A stretch of DNA of 64,000 nt from Paraspadella gotoi. Lineage: Eukaryota; Chaetognatha. The position numbers were made by a program, and so were the translations under genes. Below, in pieces: positions 11,109-33,136 of this stretch (position 1 is its first letter; each line of letters opens with the position of its first letter). The notes below the pieces were generated by a model. The model saw only the letters and a list, made by a program, of their open reading frames with translations. It did not search any database and was not told the origin of the DNA. The stretch is taken from positions 3,876,247 through 3,940,246 of the forward strand of contig CM119264.1 in assembly GCA_051294375.1 (NCBI GenBank). The letters run 5' to 3'.

Positions 11109-11827
11109 ATCGGGAATTTAAAAGCTATCGACTTATCTTTTTTTTTCTCATTTTTTTTTACAAAATTCTTTCATCGTTTATTTTTTTTAAATAAAAAAAA
11201 AAAGATTTAAACGGACGGAATTTGTTGAAGATTAGTTTTTTTTACTAAATGCGGCGCCTTTTCTGCATTTAAAAAGGCATGCCATCTCTCTCTCACTCTC
11301 TCTCTCTCTCTGTGTCTCTCCTTTTTCTCTCCTTCCAAAATATAAATTTAACATTTTCGAATATAAGAACAATGCAGTTATTCACCTGTAATTGTTAATT
11401 TTATGATTCACTCCGTGACACAAATTAAGCGGGAGTGGAAGACGCCATCGTTAGACCGAGAGAATGCGCTACTGGCCGGCGATTGAGATGAGCCTGACGA
11501 TGCTAAAAACAATGTACCCGTAAATGTATATTATAAGTTAATAATAAAAGTAGACCAGAGAGAGATGGCTCAAATTTTTCGGACGATTTAATAACCAACC
11601 GCCTCCCGCATTGCTTTCGCTTAGGATATCAAAATGATTCTTTCTAAACGCAAAGAAACAAGATCCCGTTTCTGTCTGAACCAACCCCCACCTTTATTTA
11701 AGTTATCTTCCTCTTTATTCTATTTTCTACATTGTATTATCCATAGTTTAAACTTTTAACTTTTAAATTCTCCTTTTTTTTCCTCCTCCACTTTCCTTTA
11801 CTCTTTCTCCTGTTTGCTTCTGCATTA

Positions 11828-12345
11828 GAGCGGAGTGAAAGTTACATACGAAAATTCTAAATGTCAATTATGAACAACATACCATCAGTGAACATTAATT
11901 TGTAAAAAAAAATAATTTTATGTTCTTCAATTTTCGCATTAGGCTATATAGTACTCTCCTTATAAAATCGAAAAATTTTAAAATAGGCTTTTCTTAATTT
12001 TGATTGCAGATTTGAATTCCTCGTCAAAAGTTGATAAAAGAAAATATAAATGATTTTTAAAAATTCTTTCATTAAGTGGGTTAAAAATTTAAAAAAACGA
12101 TATTTAGTATATAAAATTTTAATTTTCAGCTTAAAATATAGGTTTTTTATATATTTGATCAACCTAATGAAATACTTTTTTAAAAAGAGTTATATTTCTT
12201 CATATCAACTTTTCATGACGAAACCAAATCTGCAAAAAAATCTTACAAAAACTATTTTGAAATTTTAACATTTATTGGATAATAGTAGTATAAATATGGC
12301 CTATTAATTATAAAATTTTTTTATACATAAATGTTTATGAGAAAT
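11828..12345 (+). mobile_element. Palindromic TA-flanked MITE, copy 1 (right end decayed)
   Basis: Begins after a TA with GAGCGGAGTGAAAG, then GTTACATACGAAAATTC, CATACCATCAGTGAACATTA and ATTGCAGATTTGAATTCC, matching the copies at 31.7, 42.0 and 45.4 kb. The right terminal repeat has diverged beyond about 12345. Non-coding and AT-rich. Confidence 0.7.
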
Positions 12346-13091
12346 ACCGACGGAAAAGTGAAATATAGAGTCACGGTTGCAGCCGTTGCTAAAAGAAGGC
12401 TGGAGAAAAATATTTGGTCTTCGTTTTCATATTAGTTTTTCTGTGTTTATGTGCGAGAACGTGAGTAAAAGAGAGATTTCCCTCGAGTCGAATCAGATAC
12501 AAAAGATGAAGATATATGGAAAGAAACATCCGCTTCTCTTATTCTTAATGTCCGATCAAAAAGTGGTCACTGTTGAACTTAAAGTGTGTTCGAAATTGGC
12601 CGGAGGTCGGAGGCCGGAGGCCGGATCCAAACCCCTGACCAATTCGTGAACACTTTACCTCAATTATAAAACCAAAATAAAATTGACTCTTCGTTAAACC
12701 ATTAAGCCAATAGAACCAACAATGTACCAGTCAATTTTAACAACAGTCTATCAGTGAATTGTGAAAGTCAAAAAACTCGTATTAACTCATGAACTCGTCG
12801 GCCCCATTAACTCAACTCTTCACTTTTTTTTGACAAATGGTGTTTTCTGCTATTCATGCCCTTCGAATAAGAAAAAAAATGAAAAAAAGGAAAAAAAAAA
12901 TCAGAGCCAATTTGTCTTTGTCAGCGTTTGTTTCCTTCTGCTTTATTTTGTTTTGTTTCTTCAGACGTTCGCTCGCGCCATCTCCGAAAAAGCGAAAACG
13001 ATGTGAAAAAAAGGGGACGGATGGGGGATGGGGCAGGGAGTGAGGTGGGCTGAAAAAAAGGGGTGGAAGGAGAGGGGGGAAATACGCTTCA
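12346..13091. other. Intergenic, no supported gene
   Basis: AT-rich. A short GC-rich tandem of CGGAGGCCGGAGGCC type lies at 12600-12626 and purine-rich DNA at 13010-13090. Confidence 0.5.
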
Positions 13092-13262
13092 AAGGGGAGA
13101 GAGAGAGAGAAAGAGAGAGAGAAAACAAAATGCAAAAGAAAAAGAGAGAGAAAGACGCTGAAAGTAAAAGAGAGAAAGAGGCGTAAACATCAACATCAAT
13201 CTGATATAACGCACCTGCTGTTGTAGTATGTACAAGAGAGAGAGAGAGAGAGAGAGAGAAAG
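13092..13262 (+). repeat. Direct repeat upstream of peroxidase, copy 1
   Basis: About 130-170 bp containing AAACAAAATGCAAAAG, GACGCTGAAAGTAAAAG, GGCGTAAACATCAA and CACCTGCTGTTGTAGTATG, then a GA tract. Nearly the same sequence is at 16246-16372 inside a peroxidase intron. Confidence 0.8.
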
Positions 13263-13901
13263 AAAGAAAAAGAGGGTCCGAATAAATTACTTTCTCAAAT
13301 AATATAATTCTAAATCACAGAATCTTTCTTTCTTCTCTAATCCTATTAAAGAATTAGATTTTTTTTTCCTCGTTGATGTTTCGGCTTAACTAGGATCCCT
13401 ATGTCTCCGGCCAGGATACAGATTTTCGATGCATTTCGTCTTTTATTTGTTTACTTTGAAGCCAAATTTAAATAATAATCTCCAATAGAAGTCTCGAGGC
13501 CGAAGTTTCTCTGGGGTTTTTCCATTTGATATTTAAATAAAAAGAGGTCGGTTATTTAAAGGCGCGACTTTGTCGTTGAAGAATATTATAAAAAAATATT
13601 ATTTCTGTTGAATTTTTTACTTTTTACCCTTAATTAGGTCATAAGTTATTTCTATTTTTTTAAAAAGATATTAAAGTTATTGAATGAGTCATATTAATAA
13701 GTGTGAAGGAGGCCAAAAACAACCAAAGCCTGTCCCGTTACATTGGTGTACCAATTTAATATATATTTTTTCATGACAATCAAATAAAATAATAATGTAT
13801 AATATAAAAAAAATTCGATTAAAAATTTACATTTCCTAGTCGCTTTCCGCGACTCAAAATCGTTTATATTTTATCTCCGTAGGATTAAACACAATTTCTC
13901 A

Positions 13902-16387
13902 ATGCGAAACGTCTCAGTCCTTTATTGCGTTGTCGGCCTTGGCGTTGTTGGCGCCACGCCAAGCCGACGCCACGCCGAAAATTAAGCGCCGAATCGCCGA
14001 AGCCGCGGCCAAAGTCCGCGGCGCCGCCGCGACGCCGCAGACGCCGCTTCCGGCGGATGCCCCTTCATCTCCGCCTCGGCCCGCCTTCAAGCGAACGATG
14101 CGACCGAACTTCGCGTCTCGCTCAACGCGCCGAGGCCAAGGAGGTGCTGGAGCGGGTGCTGGCGGCGCTGGACGATGCCGCGGCCGAGGAGATCCTCGCG
14201 GAAGCCTTCATCGACGACGCGGAGGCTCGATCCGCCAAAGAGATCGTCCGCGCGGAAGTGGCCCGACAGATCGAAGGCTGCACGAATACAGAAGAGGAAA
14301 TCGGAATGAGTAATGAAACTCCGTGCGGCAGCGAATTCGATACGAAGTTCTCGCGCGTCACCGGACACTGTCACAATCTGAAATACACGAAAAGGGGAAT
14401 GGCAGGCTCGCAGTTTGTTCGCCTGCTCAAGCCGCGATACGAGGACGGAGTCAATCAGGCCGTCGGTTGGTCGGGCGATAATTATCACGGGTTCGCGCTC
14501 CCTTCGCCGAGGAAAGTCTCGGTCAGCGCGGTAAGTCGAGACGGTGGAAGCGGGTGGGTAAGGTAAGGTTAGGTAAGGTTAGTTTAGTTTAGTTTAGTTT
14601 AGTTTAGTTTAGTTTAGTTTAGTGTAGTGTAGTGTAGTGTAGTGTAGTGTAGTGTAGTTTAGTTTAGTTTAGGTTAGTTTAGCATCGCAGGAGACTCAGC
14701 CTCACCTAAAGTGAAATCGGATCGGAGGAGTTTGGTTAGTTTGGTTAGGTTTTGTTAGGTTAGATTTGGTTAGGTTTGGTTTTGTTAGGTTTCGTTTGGT
14801 TAGGTTTGGTTAGGTCTGGTTAGGTTTAGATAGGTTTGGTGTGGCTAGGTTAGGTTAGGTTAGGTTTGATAAGGTTAGGTTAGGTTAGGTTTGGTTAGGT
14901 TTTATTAGGTTAGGTTATGTGCGGTGAGGTTTTTTTCACAATTTGGTCTGATGCTTGCACGGTCACAAGTTTATTTGTCACCTCAGATACCTGATATTGT
15001 ATTACTGTTGTACTTGTAGCTTAAAAAAGGCCAGTGAGTTTCATATAGACGCTCAAGAAAAATAATGATTTCAAGCAATATTGATTGTTCAAATTTTTTT
15101 AATACTACAACAAATTAACGCAAAAAGTGGCTAAATTAGAACATTAAATTCCTTAATCAGGTGGCGACGGATGACCCCGATCTGACCCGAAACACGAAAC
15201 ATTCCTGGATGAATATCCAATGGGGTCAGTTCCTCGATCATGACATGACCCTCACTCCCGAAGTGATAGATGGCAGTTGCGCTGACAACTGCGAAAACAA
15301 TGACGCCTGTTATCCGATTCAAAGGACGGACGAGGGAAAGAATAATTGTTATCACTTTGTACGTTCGGCCGCGACTTGCGGGGAGAACACCGTCAGGTTT
15401 GAATCGGTTTGAATGATTTGATTGATTGATAAAGTAAAACGATTTATTTTACTGCGACAATGTTAACAAATAATAGGGAAAAAAAAGTTGCATAAACAAT
15501 AAAAAGTTTTCCTTAACTATTATAACAAGTATGATACAAAATGTTACATAAACAATTCTTATAGTTTGAATGATCTCACGCCTGATGACTTTTTGCGCAT
15601 TTGGTAAGTGACCGATTCCCTATTCAGAGAACAATTCAACGACCTGACCAGCTACATCGACGGAGGAATGATATACGGAAATACGGAGACAAAGTTGACG
15701 CTGCTGCGCGATCAAGATGACAAGAGGCTGCTCAAGGTTTGGGAATTTAAAATATTTCATTACATGTCAGAATGGATTGCCTGGCTTATTGATAGGATGG
15801 GATTACAATGATTGATTGATCGATTGATTGATTTGATTTAGTTGGTTAAAAGAGACTTCGATTATTTAATTTATTTGAGCGGAGTCGAAAACGAAAGTTT
15901 TGTTACTTTTTACAACGATTTATTAACAGAGTATAACGGACATGTTTCGACTCTTGCTTTGCGAGTCTTCGTCAACGAATCCGCTAATTAATTACAACAA
16001 CGAAAAGAGTTAAAATTACATAATGTTAATTTATTTTGTATTGGGTAGACGAGAAGGTACTATGTAATTAGTGCTTTATAAATATATATAATTAGTCCTT
16101 TTTTAATTACCGCCCCTAACAATTTTTTGTTTTGAGTTAGGTTGGAAGATCGACGGAAATAGGAAAAAAATCTCTTCTACCCGATGACGAATTTTCATGC
16201 ACATCGACCGGGGGAGACGCAGCGGTGAGGGAAGGGGGGAAGAGAAGAGAAAACAAAATGCAAAAGAAAAAGAAGAGAAAGACGCTGAAAGTAAAAGAGA
16301 GAAAGAGGCGTAAACATCAAACATCAATCTGTATAACGCACCTGCTGTTGTAGTATGTACAAGAGAGAGAGAGAGAAGAGAGAGAGA

Positions 16388-16431
<44 letters not shown>

Positions 16432-18667
16432 AGAGAGAGGGGCGAAAAGAGGAGAAGAGAAAGGGTAGTAAATAGAAAGAAGAAAGAAAAAAAAGAAAAT
16501 ATGAAAGAATGAGAGAAAGAGAGACTGAGAGACTGAAAAAAAGAAAGAAAAAAAGAAAGAAAAAAAAAAGTCAGAAACAAATAAAGAAAGAGTAGAGTTA
16601 GAAAAAGTGAAAAACAACTCCCCCCCTCCCCAATTTTAAACCCTCACCAACTCCTCCAATCAGGCGCCTTGCATGATGGCGGGCGACGATCGTGCCAACA
16701 TCATTCCTTCTCTCCTTTCCCTCCACACGATCTTCCTCCGCGAACACAATCGAATCGCTCTTCAACTCTCGACTCTAAATCCAAATTGGGACGACGAGAC
16801 GATCTTTCAAACGACGAGGAAGATCGTCATCGCTCTCCTGCAACACATCACTTACAAGAATTGGTTGCCATGGTTACTCAAGGATCCCCCCGCGCCGCCG
16901 TCGACGGGATTCTCCAACTACGACGAGGAGGTGGACCCGAGTTTGTCCAACGAGTTCTCCACGGCCGCGTTCAGGTGGGATTTTAGATTTATTTATTTCG
17001 GATTTACTATTTGTGTTATAAACTTTCTTTTTTGTTGTGTAAATATATTAGGATTTACTATTTTAATAATTGACGGTTGATGAAAGTTGCTCATAAATAT
17101 TTTTACTACTTTTCAATTTGTAAATTTTAGCAATTTTTTTTGTGAAACTTTTTGCTTGGTTTTTTTATGTAAATGGACGTATTGGATTTTCACTTGATTT
17201 AGCTTTCTTTTTATTTTGTTTGTTTGTTTGTTTTATTCATTCCATTTTCTCAACTTTACTCACTTACCCTTCCGTCTCTCTACATCTGCCCCAACCCTCT
17301 CTCTTTTCTATCCTCCACCGTCCGCCCAGATGCGCCCACGGCACGATCTACTTCAAGAGCTACATGCTGGAGGCCGGCTTCGACGGTTCGATCAGAGGCC
17401 CCGGACGCAACCTCTCCAAGATCTTCTTCGCGACGGGATTGATCCACGAGACGATCGACCCTTTCCTCCGCGGCCTCATGGGCCGTCAATCCAAGACGCC
17501 CAACAACGAGTACATGGTCACGACGGAGTTGACCGAGGGTCTCTTCGGAAGCGAAGATTTGGCCGCGCGGAACATACAACGGGGACGCGATCACGGACTG
17601 CCCCCTTACACGGACTACCTCTTGGCGTACAAGTTCATTAATTCGCTGCCGGAAACGTTCGCCGATTTGAAGAACGTTATAACCAACGCGAAAGTGCTGG
17701 ACAAGCTGGAGACGCTCTACGGGCATCCGCAGAACATAGACCTTTGGGTCGGCGGACTGGCTGAGACGAGGCCGGCCGGGTTCGGAGCCGCGGGGCCGCT
17801 GTTCGATAAGATCATGACGGATCAGTTCAATCGGACGATGTATGGGGACCGGTTCTTTTACACGCACGAGGGCTGCTTCACGCCGCTGCAGTTGGCGGAG
17901 ATTAGGAAGGTAAGGTCAAGGGCGAGATTAAAATTTTGCAACTTGGGCTAAACTGGCAAGCGTTTTTTCCTTTTTTTAAATTAGTGAATAAGTTACATCC
18001 TACATTAAAAAAAAAACCCTAAATTTTGTAATTTATTATTTGAATTTCCCCTTTATTCTTTATTTCCTTCATTTATGAATTTTATTATATCTCAGTACCA
18101 TTTGCCTTCATCTGTATATTTCTTGATTTCTCTTCACTATTTCTCATTCTATCTCTCCGCTCTCTCCATCGCTATCCTTCTCTCTTCCCCCTCTATCCTT
18201 CCCTCCTCCCATCTCCCCCCCTCAGTCTTCCCTCGCCCGCATCATCTGCGACAACAACGACGGCGGCATCGAGAGCGTCCCGGCCAACGTCTTCCTCAAA
18301 TCCGATCCAGCGACGACCTTACTCGAGCTGCGCCGACGTTCCCGCCCTCGACTTGTCGGCCTGGGAGTCGAGCGGCGGCGCGCCGACCGACGCCAACCCG
18401 CCGACGATCAAGCCGCCAAAGGAAAGGCCCAAGAGGCCGAGGCCCAACTTTCCGGGTCACAACGGCGCCTTCGAAAAACCGGGGTGGCGGGGGTGGTCGT
18501 GGCGGAAGGGTGGCCCCGGTGGTCGCCACGGGGGTGGTCCAGGGGGAGAGGGTCGCGCCGGGGGAGTCCAGACCAGGGAGAGACCCGGAGAAGACCCGGC
18601 AGAAGACCGAGCGGGAGAGGAGGAAGAGGTGGATGAGAACCTCGGCGAGGATCCTTATTTTGATTGA
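13902..18667 (+). CDS. Animal heme peroxidase (peroxinectin/chorion-peroxidase-like), six visible exons
   Basis: Secreted peroxidase of the myeloperoxidase superfamily; uses H2O2 to oxidise substrates outside the cell. Exons: 13902-14530, 15161-15396, 15628-15736, 16664-16974, 17330-17909, 18226-18667; internal phases agree. Exon 1 has FSRVTGHCHNLKYTKRGMAG and RLLKPRYEDGV. Exon 2 has the distal-heme motif WGQFLDHDMTLTPE. Exon 3 has LTSYIDGGMIYG (calcium loop), exon 4 GDDRANIIPSLLSLHTIFLR then EHNRIA, exon 5 the proximal His region (FRCAHG, His kept) and ARNIQRGRDHGLPPY, exon 6 SLARIICDNN, DLSAWESS and a Gly/Arg/Glu tail. The first 200 bp change frame between signal-like openings (MRNVSVLYCVVGLGVVGA or FIALSALALLAPRQADA) and the family frame. 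Exon 6 needs one base fewer at 18319-18320. A short exon may be missing in intron 3. The start is uncertain. It is convergent with the aminopeptidase gene. Confidence 0.9.
14560..14930 (+). repeat. Degenerate TTAGG/TTAGT pentanucleotide array in peroxidase intron 1
   Basis: AGGTTAGGTAAGGTTAG, then pure TTAGT units, a GTAGT block at about 14625-14660, and TTAGG/TTTGG variants to about 14930. TTAGG is the arthropod telomere repeat, so this is an interstitial telomere-like tract starting about 30 bp after the exon 1 donor. Confidence 0.85.
15922..15988 (-). ncRNA. Decayed type I hammerhead-ribozyme-like motif
   Basis: Read on the - strand: stem I strand ATTAGCGG (15988-15981), TTGACGA (15975-15969; core consensus is CTGANGA, so C3 is T), stem II GACTC/GAGTC (15967-15963 and 15953-15949), GAAA (15948-15945), a two-base stem III AC/GT closing a six-base loop, then T as the cleavage-site base (15935), and the second stem I strand CTGTTAAT (15929-15922), which pairs fully with the first, counting two G-U pairs. 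An unpaired A (15968) sits before stem II. A very short stem III is typical of hammerheads in Penelope-like elements and animal retrozymes. C3 to U should cripple cleavage, so this is probably a relic. It lies in peroxidase intron 3, antisense to the gene. Confidence 0.5.
16246..16372 (+). repeat. Direct repeat, copy 2 (peroxidase intron 3)
   Basis: Near-identical to 13092-13262, including GACGCTGAAAGTAAAAG and CACCTGCTGTTGTAGTATG. Differences are a few indels. A GA microsatellite follows to about 16440. Confidence 0.8.
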
Positions 18668-18775
18668 GGAAATATTTGACTTAGGTTACGTTGTAATTTC
18701 GAAATTTTGTGATAATCAGCGAAAAGTATTAAAGAATACGACATTCGATTATATATCTCTGTGACTAAAAATAAA

Positions 18776-18781
18776 AATAAA
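18776..18781 (+). terminator. Probable polyadenylation signal of peroxidase
   Basis: AATAAA about 110 bp past the stop codon, within the 291-bp interval between the two convergent genes. No clear signal was found for the opposite gene. Confidence 0.5.
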
Positions 18782-18958
18782 TTTCTGAATGAAATTTTCG
18801 CGATAGATCTAGGGAAAAAAAATGTGAATACTGAAAATTGTAATACTGATGTTCTGTTACCAAGTTATAAAATCGCAATAACCAAGTTTCAAAACTTCTT
18901 TCAATACTAAAAATGAAACCAAATTAAAAAAAAAAAAAAAAGAATTGCCTAATTGACA

Positions 18959-29262
<10,304 letters not shown>

Positions 29263-29716
29263 GACGACGGCAAGGAGTAACAATTTATATATTTTCGTTG
29301 AAGTTATATTCCTTTGATTTAGCTTAATTTCGTAGATTTTTACGATGTTTTATCGAAGCGCGCTTCTTCCGAAGTAATGAAAACATTAAGTTAAAAATTA
29401 ATAATTGTCGCATAAAAAGGGAGCGTGACCCGAGAGGCGGACGAGAGGTAAGAAAAGAAAGGAGAGATATTATCAATAAAAAAAGTTCAAAATGACTCAC
29501 GTTATCTTTTGTTTACGACTTTCGAATTGTTCCTTATCTTTTAACGATTTATTCTATTTATTCTATTTATTTTTTTTTTCATTTTTAGCGCCCAGATTTG
29601 AAAAATGTTTAGGTGCAGAATTCTGATTAGGGGGGGGGGAAATATTGATAGGAATGACAATAACTCAGATCGGCCGAATTGTGATTGCGAAAAGTAGTTT
29701 CGAGCTTTGTTTCGGA

Positions 29717-29717
<1 letters not shown>
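29263..29717. other. Aminopeptidase 5' flank
   Basis: No further coding sequence is seen upstream. A TATATAAA on the - strand at 29284-29291 is only about 25 bp from the ATG, which is too close for a TATA box unless the leader is minimal or the leader has another exon. Confidence 0.4.

Positions 29718-29772
<55 letters not shown>
29718..29772. repeat. (CT)n microsatellite
   Basis: CT tract upstream of the aminopeptidase gene. The equivalent in the duplicate is 39898-39985 with many interruptions. Confidence 0.9.
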
Positions 29773-29778
<6 letters not shown>

Positions 29779-29982
29779 CTCCTAAAGGGATAGAGTGTGA
29801 ATTGCTCTAAAAACCAGACTGGACGAGAAGACAGTAAACAAAGTTGTTTGAATCCAATCATAATTAAATTATTCATAATTTTGGAAACACTAGTTTTTTT
29901 GTGTAAAAACGCGGAAATAAACTCTCCCTCATAATAGTCATATGTTTCTTTTTTTTTCTCTCTCTTTTCTTTTTCTTTTTTT

Positions 29983-30300
29983 TAGTTGCGCCTCGAGAAC
30001 TCGCGAAGAAACTCTGTAAGTCATTTTTTGGTCGGTCTGTCGGTCGGTCGGTGGTATGTCTGTTCGTCGGTCTGTCCCACTTACGGTAAAGATGCTCATA
30101 ACTCTCCTATAGTTAATTGCCCATTTGTTAGGACCGGCAAAAAACTCAAATCTAAGCGACTACTAGCGCCGCCTTTTGTTTTACAAAAAAAATCTCATAT
30201 AAACTGTATAAACTGTATAAAAAAAGACGTTTTTCAAATGCAGTACGTGTCGAAAATACAAGGAAATACACGGGATAACAAAGTCACTGCGGCGCAACAC
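29983..30300 (+). repeat. Hairpin-headed dispersed repeat, copy 5
   Basis: AGTTGCGCCTCGAGAACTCG head, GGTCGGTCTGTCGGTCGGTC repeats, CGACTACTAGCGCCGCC, AATGCAGTACGTGTCG, and tail GTCACTGCGGCGCAAC. This is the most complete copy in the window. Confidence 0.7.
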
Positions 30301-30552
30301 AACAATTTCTCTTCTTGTTTCTCTTTTTTTCGTATTTTATTTTTGTCACTTTTCCCGTTTTTGCTCTCTTACCCTGCCACTAGGTTTAGAAAAGCAACAA
30401 TAAAAACAAAAACAACCAAACAACAATTTCAAAAATAACAACAACAACGACAGCAACAAAAACGGGAACAACCTCGTCAGGCATATTTTGTTTACTTGAC
30501 GATTCTCGGTGTTTTCGAAATGACGCAGCGAAGAGAGATCTCCTGTAGAATA

Positions 30553-30556
<4 letters not shown>

Positions 30557-30607
<51 letters not shown>
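30557..30607. repeat. (CT)n microsatellite
   Basis: CT tract. In the duplicate (40790-40945) it is longer and interrupted by CC and AT errors. Confidence 0.9.
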
Positions 30608-30611
<4 letters not shown>

Positions 30612-31090
30612 CTTCGTTGCCCGCGTAAGGTTTTTTCATGTATTTTGTTTACTTCTGGAACGAAGTGAATGAGAAAGAAAAAAAAAACATTTTCTCCTTT
30701 TTCTGGATGTAAACAAAAAAGGGAAAACGTAAAATGCGAAAGAGCGATTCTTTAGAAATCTCCACCTAAGAAATTTTCTCACCACTTATTGCCTTTATTT
30801 CTTTCTGTCTGTCTCTTTCTATTTCTCCTTCTATTTCTCTTTTACAATTGTATTCTTTGCTTGGTTTCTTTGTTCTCGTTTCGTTTAGTATTCGTTCGAG
30901 GTAGAGAAGGCTTTAGGGTAAGCCTTCATCAGCGCAAAATGTATATATTACATATTATATATTATATATTATATATTACACTAAATCCGAAATATGTCCG
31001 AAATTTGTTTTTCAAAATAAAGTCGTTGTCTGTAAACCAAAAAAATTGTCCCTACCTGAAACAGAAAAAAAATTCCGGCCAAATTCCTCG

Positions 31091-31493
<403 letters not shown>

Positions 31494-31697
31494 TGACGCC
31501 AGAATCTGGTTTGTTGTTCTGTCTATCGTTATTTCAATACGGAAATGATATTTTCCCTTACACAACCGTTTCTTCCTTTTTATTTTTCTCACGTGTCGAT
31601 ATATTTTTCACACTTAATTATTCATTTATTATTTATTATTTTTTTTTTTTTTCCTTGAAAATTTCGTTTAACTCCCATATGAAATCCGTGTACATTA

Positions 31698-32300
31698 AGC
31701 GTAGTGAAAGTAACATACGAAAATTTTAAAAGTCAATTATGTATAACATACCATCAGTGAACATTAATTTGTAAAAAAATTAATTTTATGTTTTTTTAAT
31801 TTTCGCAGTAGGCTATAATTATATATAGTACTATCCTTATAAATGGAAAATTTCAAAATAAGCTTTTCTTAATTTTGATTGCAGATTTGAATTCCTTGTC
31901 AAAAGTTGATAAAAGAAAATATATTCATTTTAAAAATTCTTTCATTAAGTGGGTTAAAAATTAAAAAAAACTATATTTAATAAATAAAAAGTTAATTTTT
32001 AGCTTAAAATATAGTTTTTTCTAATTTTTGACCCACTTAATGAAGGAATTTTTCAAAAAGAGTTATATTTCTTTTATATCAACTTTTTATGACGAATCAA
32101 ATCTGCACAAAAATTCAGAAGAAACTGTTTTGAAATTTTAACATTTATTGATTTAACAGTTATAAAAATATGGCTTACTGCATAAATTGTAAAATTTCTT
32201 ATAAATTTTTTTATTACATAAATGTTGATTAATATAATGTTGTTCGTTACTCACTTTTAGAATTTTAATTAAAGTTAAATTTAGAAATTTTACTATGCCT
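31698..32300 (+). mobile_element. Palindromic TA-flanked MITE, copy 2
   Basis: 603 bp, flanked by TA (31696-31697 and 32301-32302). Left end AGCGTAGTGAAAG, right end ACTATGCCT. The element is nearly self-complementary end to end. No open frame. Confidence 0.8.
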
Positions 32301-32692
32301 TAGTGTACATATTACGTATTCATTCCTTTATTATGCAGTACAACTGATTCTCAAATAATGTTTCGTCGATTTGTTTGGTTTACCTCGTTGAAAATTTCAA
32401 TTTATTTTAACAGTTAAAAAGTTTTTATTTATATTTTATGACACGGTACGTTACACAGGCCGGACTTAAAAGGAAGAAATGATTTTGCAATCATAATATG
32501 TATTTTAATGTACATACAATAATTCAAAAAAACGTAAATTTCTTTTACAAACTCTTATTGGAACTGAAACGACGTCATTTCGTTCGTCAAAAGTTTGAAG
32601 ATTATTTACGACGCGAGTCGTTGATTCCTGGAGGCGCAGTCAGGAGCAAACAAAGTTTAGAACCTTTGGCTCTCTCTCTCTCTCTCTCTCTC

Positions 32693-32717
32693 NNNNNNNN
32701 NNNNNNNNNNNNNNNNN
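32693..32717. other. Assembly gap (25 N) at duplication boundary
   Basis: Twenty-five N. The left side is a (CT)n tract; the right side resumes with sequence already seen at 23.36 kb. Confidence 1.
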
Positions 32718-33136
32718 CAAGCCGATAACTAGCTGGGGTATGGAGGAATGTTGGAAATTGTGAAGAGAATGAACGGTTTGACTACCGGGTGAAAGAGTAA
32801 TTGAGTTTTCAACTTAATACTTATTTACTAGTTAAATAAAAACAATTATGTTAACACTAAATGGCCTTTTTATTTACTTTTCATAGCTTTTTACTGAAGG
32901 TTATTAAAATTAAAATAAATTTGCAACAGGTAGCAGTCATACATACCAGAATTTGATAGAATACAATAAATAAACTCCCGAAAACTTTACCAAAACACAC
33001 CACAAAAATCAACTAAAATACAATAAAAAAAAAAAAAAAAACCACAAAAAAAACCACACAACAAAGAACACAGAAACGTAACAAACCAAAAAAAAAAACA
33101 GGACAAAAACAAACACAAAGACAATAATCAACTCAC

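Noticed and set aside
11480-11530. CTGACGATGCTAAAAAC as a third hammerhead
   Set aside because: The core heptamer is present but there is no stem II and no GAAA; chance match.
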